A DNA stretch of 34,429 nt from Clostridia bacterium (lineage in GTDB: Bacteria > Bacillota > Clostridia > UBA1212 > UBA1255). This document shows positions 30,873-34,429 of this stretch, piece after piece. The stretch covers positions 1 to 34,429 of the forward strand of contig JAFZEI010000058.1 of the NCBI GenBank assembly GCA_017560765.1. Direction: 5' to 3'. A model generated the notes under the pieces. That model searched no databases and was not told where the DNA came from. It saw only the letters and a list, made by a program, of their open reading frames with translations. How positions within the stretch are numbered: the stretch's first letter is position 1; every line of letters begins with the position of its first letter. Both the position numbers and the translations under genes were made by a program.

Positions 30873-30902
30873 GAAAACAAATCAGAATTGAGGTAAAAAA
30901 CA

Positions 30903-31931
30903 ATGCAAATGAATTTCCACAGAAAATTACCCATCCCTCAGGATGTAAAAAAAGATTATCCGTTAACCGAGCGTATGACAGAGGTTAAAGCGGCTCGTGA
31001 TGAGGCTATTCGTGCCGTGTTCGACGGCAGTTCAGATAAATTTATTCTTGTTATCGGTCCTTGTTCTGCCGATCATAGCGAACCTGTGCTTGAATATGTT
31101 TCAAGACTTCGCAAAATTGAAGAGCAAGTAAAAGATAAAATCATCATTATTCCTCGTATTTACACAAACAAACCGAGAACTACCGGGCAGGGATACAAAG
31201 GCATGCTTCATCAGCCCGATCCTGATGCAAAACCGGATATGTATAAAGGTATCGTAGCAATTCGTGAATTGCATCTTGCAGTTTTGCGTGATTATGATTT
31301 TTCTTGTGCAGATGAGATGCTTTATCCCGAAAACTATCGTTACCTTTCTGACCTTCTTTCCTATGTAGCAGTCGGAGCAAGATCAGTTGAGAATCAACAA
31401 CACAGACTGGTTGCAAGTGGAATTGGCGCTCCTGTTGGTATGAAGAATCCTACAGGCGGAGATCTTAGCGTTATGATGAACTCCATTGTAGCGGCGCAAT
31501 CAAGTCATACATTCATATATCGTGGTTGGGAAGTCACAAGTGAGGGCAACCCATATTCTCACGCAATTCTTCGTGGATATATTGATTTTGCAGGCAGAAA
31601 TGTGTCGAACTATCATTACGAGGATCTGCTTCGTGTGGAAGAACTATATGAAAAATCCAACCTCACAAATCCTTCGGTTATTGTTGATACCAACCATAAC
31701 AACTCCGGCAAGAAATATCTTGAGCAGGTTCGTATTGCAAAGGATATTGTTTATAGCCGCAATCAGAATACAGACATTAAACGCCTTGTGAAAGGCCTTA
31801 TGATTGAAAGTTACCTTGAGGATGGTGCTTGCAAACCGGAAGAACATATTTTTGGTAAATCCATTACCGACCCCTGCCTTGGTTGGGAGAAGACCGAGAA
31901 ACTAATTCTCGATCTTGCAGATAAACTTTAA
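30903..31931 (+). CDS. aroF: 3-deoxy-7-phosphoheptulonate (DAHP) synthase, type I alpha
   Basis: 342 residues of the E. coli AroFGH type. Metal and substrate residues are visible: Cys in VIGPCSADHSEPVLEY, the PEP site NKPRTTGQGYKG, GARSVENQQHRLVASG, KNPTGG, the His in VIVDTNHNNSGK, Glu in MIESYLEDG and Asp in SITDPCLGW. It condenses PEP with erythrose 4-phosphate, the first committed step to aromatic amino acids. The window's first aro operon lacks this enzyme. Expression appears controlled by the Phe/Tyr leader attenuator upstream. The ATG at 30903 follows GAGG at 30890-30893. Confidence 0.96.
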   Translation: MQMNFHRKLPIPQDVKKDYPLTERMTEVKAARDEAIRAVFDGSSDKFILVIGPCSADHSEPVLEYVSRLRKIEEQVKDKIIIIPRIYTNKPRTTGQGYKGMLHQPDPDAKPDMYKGIVAIRELHLAVLRDYDFSCADEMLYPENYRYLSDLLSYVAVGARSVENQQHRLVASGIGAPVGMKNPTGGDLSVMMNSIVAAQSSHTFIYRGWEVTSEGNPYSHAILRGYIDFAGRNVSNYHYEDLLRVEELYEKSNLTNPSVIVDTNHNNSGKKYLEQVRIAKDIVYSRNQNTDIKRLVKGLMIESYLEDGACKPEEHIFGKSITDPCLGWEKTEKLILDLADKL

Positions 31932-31945
31932 CAAGAGGTTGAACA

Positions 31946-33037
31946 ATGATGTCAAACAAGTTAGAAGAAGCAAGAAAAATCATTAATGAAGTGGACTCGC
32001 AAATGGCAGAACTGTTCGTCAAGCGAATGAGAGCCGCTGAAATGGTTTATGAATACAAGAAAGAATTCGGACTTCCCATTCTCGACCAAAAAAGAGAGGA
32101 TGCCGTTATTGAGAAGAATTCAGCACTTGTTGAAGATGAGGTTTTAAAAGGATATTATATTGATTACATAAAACACTTAATGTCTGTATCCCGTGCGTAT
32201 CAATTCCGTATGCAAAGCGGACTTAAAGTGGCTTATAGCGGGGTTGAAGGCGCGTTTGCTCATATTGCGGCAGGCAGAATCTTCCCCGAAGGAAACCGTG
32301 TTTCATACAGTGATTTTAAGGCGGCTTATGATTCAGTTGTCAATGGTGAAAGCGACGTGGCCGTTCTTCCTATTGAGAACAGTTATGCTGGGGAAGTTGG
32401 TCAAACGATGGATCTTATCTTCTCAGGAAATCTTTATCTCAACGGAATTTATGAACTTGAAATACACCAAAATCTTTTAGGTCTACCCGGTGCTAACGTT
32501 GACGACATCAAGAAAGTAACAAGCCATCCGCAAGCACTAAGCCAATGCCACGATTACATAAAGTTGCGCGGATTTGAAACCGAGGAAGCCAATAATACCG
32601 CCCTTGCAGCAAAGACTGTAGCGGATGCTAATGATAAAACACTCGGCGCCATTGCAAGCGTTGAAACTGCTGAAATCTACGGACTCAAAGTAATCGAAGC
32701 TAACATTAACAAAAGCGGTGAGAATACTACACGCTTTGCGGTGCTATCCAAAGTGAAGGCGGCGTCCCCCTCGCTTTCAAGCACGGTTTTGATGTTTACC
32801 GTTAAGCACGAGGCAGGCTCCTTGGCAAATGCCATTGGCATCATCGGACAGTACGGATACAGCATGACGGCGCTTCGTTCAAGACCTATGAAAAAACATT
32901 CTTGGCAGTATTATTTCTATGTGGAAATTGACGGCACTACCGATAGCGAGAACGGTGCAAAAATGCTTGAAGAATTAAGCAAGGTATGTGATAAACTAAA
33001 GGTAGCAGGTACGTTTGCTCCGCATATCGAGATATAA
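31946..33037 (+). CDS. pheA: Chorismate mutase - prephenate dehydratase (P-protein), copy 2
   Basis: 363 residues. The chorismate mutase domain (1-90) retains the active-site pattern in LEEARKIINEVD, KRMRAA, YKKEF, DQKRED and SVSRAYQ. The dehydratase domain has YSGVEGAFAHIAAG, LPIENSYAGEVGQ and the TRF motif in NTTRFAVLS. In the ACT domain the phenylalanine-binding GALV and ESRP motifs read GSLA and RSRP, so feedback may be altered compared with copy 1. It is 14 bases downstream of DAHP synthase and overlaps no neighbour. The adjacent ATGs at 31946 and 31949 are both possible starts. Confidence 0.95.
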   Translation: MMSNKLEEARKIINEVDSQMAELFVKRMRAAEMVYEYKKEFGLPILDQKREDAVIEKNSALVEDEVLKGYYIDYIKHLMSVSRAYQFRMQSGLKVAYSGVEGAFAHIAAGRIFPEGNRVSYSDFKAAYDSVVNGESDVAVLPIENSYAGEVGQTMDLIFSGNLYLNGIYELEIHQNLLGLPGANVDDIKKVTSHPQALSQCHDYIKLRGFETEEANNTALAAKTVADANDKTLGAIASVETAEIYGLKVIEANINKSGENTTRFAVLSKVKAASPSLSSTVLMFTVKHEAGSLANAIGIIGQYGYSMTALRSRPMKKHSWQYYFYVEIDGTTDSENGAKMLEELSKVCDKLKVAGTFAPHIEI

Positions 33038-33047
33038 GGTGAGGGAA

Positions 33048-34064
33048 ATGACGATTCATATGAATTTAGGTGAGGATAGCTACGATATAGTCGTAGAGCG
33101 TGGTGTCCTTTCCAAAGCAAATAAACAGTTAAATCTGAACAGACGAGTCCTTGTTGTGACAGATTCAGTCGTTCCTGAAGAGTATGCCAAATCACTTGCT
33201 TCGCAATGCAAGGAAGGAATTATTTACACTGTGCCTATGGGTGAAGCTTCGAAAAGCCTTGATATATTGGGTAAAGTACTTGGTACGATGCTCGATAACG
33301 GATTTTCACGAAAGGATTGCGTTGTTGCAGTCGGTGGCGGTGTTGTCGGTGATCTTGCAGGATTTGCGGCATCCGCATATATGAGAGGCATTGATTTCTA
33401 CAATATTCCAACAACTCTTCTTTCGCAGATTGATTCCTCCATTGGCGGTAAAACGGCTATTAACTTCGGTGGCGTGAAGAATATTGTAGGCGCATTTTAT
33501 CAACCGAAAAAGGTTTTGATTGACCCCGATCTTCTCGCAACTCTTCCCGAAAGACAAATCTCGAATGGACTTGCCGAAGCGATTAAGATGGCGCTAACAT
33601 CTGATAAAGAACTTTTTGATATTTTTGAAAACAAAGTTATCGACGAAAACATCGACGAAATTATAATTCGTTCTCTTAATATTAAAAAGAGCGTAGTAGA
33701 ACAAGATGAGAAGGAATCGGGACTTCGCAAGATACTTAATTTCGGTCATACAATCGGGCATGGTATTGAAAGCAGCGAAGAAATGAGCGAACTTTATCAC
33801 GGCGAATGTGTTGCGCTTGGTATGATACCGATGTGCAGTAATACGATTCGTCCGAGACTGATAAAGGTTTTGAAAAAATGCGGTCTTTATCGTATACTTA
33901 AATATGATTGGGACAAGATTACCGAAGCGGCGTTTCACGACAAAAAAGCGGATGGAGATACTGTAACAATTACCGTGGTAAATGAGATCGGCAGTTTTGA
34001 AATGAAAAAGATTGGTTGCCTTGATGTAATTGATGTGGCAAAGAATATCTTGGAGGATTTGTGA
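33048..34064 (+). CDS. aroB: 3-dehydroquinate synthase
   Basis: 338 residues from the ATG at 33048 (GTGAGGG upstream); the frame extends into pheA but without support. AroB motifs: VLVVTDSVVPEEYA, the NAD loop VAVGGGVVGDLAGFAASAYMRGI, TTLLSQIDSSIGGKTAIN, ALPEAIK-type NGLAEAIKMAL, and metal ligands in NFGHTIGHGIE and ELYHGECVALGM. It cyclises DAHP to 3-dehydroquinate, the second shikimate step, absent from the first aro operon. It lies ten bases after pheA and two bases before the interrupted aroC. Confidence 0.96.
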   Translation: MTIHMNLGEDSYDIVVERGVLSKANKQLNLNRRVLVVTDSVVPEEYAKSLASQCKEGIIYTVPMGEASKSLDILGKVLGTMLDNGFSRKDCVVAVGGGVVGDLAGFAASAYMRGIDFYNIPTTLLSQIDSSIGGKTAINFGGVKNIVGAFYQPKKVLIDPDLLATLPERQISNGLAEAIKMALTSDKELFDIFENKVIDENIDEIIIRSLNIKKSVVEQDEKESGLRKILNFGHTIGHGIESSEEMSELYHGECVALGMIPMCSNTIRPRLIKVLKKCGLYRILKYDWDKITEAAFHDKKADGDTVTITVVNEIGSFEMKKIGCLDVIDVAKNILEDL

Positions 34065-34066
34065 GC

Positions 34067-34354
34067 ATGAAGAACACATTTGGAAATAGCGTGGCGGTAA
34101 CTCTTTTTGGAGAAAGCCACGGAGAATATATCGGTGCGGTTATAGATGGACTTGCACCTGGTATTAAAATTGATCACGAATATATCTCACATATGCTCAC
34201 TCTTCGTCGCCCCGATGGTAAAATCTCAACACCTCAAAAAGAAAAAGATGAGTATAAAATCGTTAGTGGTGTGATGGATAACACAACCATATGGAAAAAT
34301 TTACGGGCGACTCCTTCCGTGATCTTACACGAATTGCAAGAATCAACGATTTGA
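34067..34354 (+). pseudogene. aroC: Chorismate synthase copy 2, truncated after about 73 codons
   Basis: From the ATG at 34067 (GGAGG ten bases upstream), about 73 residues match the chorismate synthase N-terminus, including VTLFGESHGEYIGAVIDGLAP, LRRPDGKISTP and KIVSGVMDNTT. The match stops at about 34287, where TGTPL-type residues should follow. The frame instead continues for about 21 unrelated codons to a TGA. The downstream DNA encodes, in another frame, the C-terminal part of prephenate dehydrogenase. Essential FMN- and EPSP-binding regions are missing, so the product cannot be chorismate synthase. The intact copy is at 14132-15217. Confidence 0.85.
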
Positions 34355-34429
34355 TGTGGAGCGAATTGTTCGTTGCTAATAAGGACGTGCTTCTTGAACA
34401 AATGAATTTGTTTATAGATAAGTTCAACT
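34291..34429 (+). pseudogene. tyrA: Prephenate dehydrogenase (TyrA) 3' segment, 5' part missing, runs off the window
   Basis: In the +1 frame relative to aroC, the sequence from ATG 34291 reads MEKFTGDSFRDLTRIARIND, then LMWSELFVANKDVLLEQMNLFIDKF. This matches the region after the catalytic core of TyrA proteins (GGSFRDLTRxA, MWxxLFxxNK). The NAD-binding domain and substrate-binding part upstream are absent. The frame is still open at the right edge. It is either the remnant of tyrA joined to aroC by deletion, or an assembly join; no ribosome binding site suggests independent translation. Confidence 0.78.

Noticed and set aside
1-34429. CRISPR arrays, complete insertion sequences, rRNA genes or a replication origin.
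   Set aside because: No regularly spaced repeats, transposase motifs, rRNA-like sequence or DnaA-box clusters were recognised.

Overview
The window looks like chromosomal DNA from a low-GC, spore-forming member of the Clostridia, probably an anaerobic gut-type Firmicute. The evidence is a clear SpoIIID gene, a T-box leader, sigma-A promoters and strong AGGAGG-like ribosome binding sites, an FchA/FolD folate pair, a FakA/DegV pair, and several TTG starts. This assignment rests on gene content read by eye, not on a database search.

Layout. Positions 1-10294 (+ strand) hold the 3' end of tmcAL, then a long co-directional run: fchA, folD, pepF, a beta-helical bactofilin-like protein, two large GT-C membrane glycosyltransferases that share an extracytoplasmic N-terminal module, and a TtcA-family tRNA thiolase. 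Positions 10307-11218 (-) hold an orphan ZnuA-type lipoprotein, divergent from spoIIID (+). Positions 11677-18348 (-) form a five-gene operon whose main content is shikimate and phenylalanine synthesis: a lipoprotein, a D-2-hydroxyacid dehydrogenase fused to EPSP synthase, aroC, pheA, and fused aroE-aroK. Positions 18484-22483 (-) hold a C_GCAxxG_C_C protein, Mrp, FakA and DegV/FakB. After these come a membrane-bound XRE regulator (-), a permuted NlpC/P60-like protein, a GH36 alpha-galactosidase and a DUF4432 sugar-epimerase-like protein (+).

At about 27.0 kb there is a tRNA-Leu(GAG) with its own consensus promoter and terminator. It is followed by an orphan gene and a tyrosine-integrase remnant. 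Beyond that lies a second aromatic locus with visibly different codon choice (CGN-rich arginine): a T-box with a probable Phe (TTC) specifier controls a PaaK-type ligase and a tandem-ACT protein. A separate promoter then drives a leader-peptide attenuator ahead of DAHP synthase, a second pheA, aroB, and an aroC cut off after about 73 codons and joined out of frame to the 3' part of a tyrA-like gene.

The two aromatic loci complement each other. Locus 1 supplies AroA, AroC, AroE, AroK and PheA. Locus 2 supplies DAHP synthase and AroB and duplicates PheA. No AroD (3-dehydroquinate dehydratase) and no intact TyrA is seen here. The most noteworthy items are the Phe/Tyr leader-peptide attenuator before DAHP synthase, the dehydrogenase-EPSPS fusion, the aroC'-'tyrA junction, the Phe-type T-box over phenylacetate-CoA ligase, and a FolD lacking cyclohydrolase residues beside FchA.
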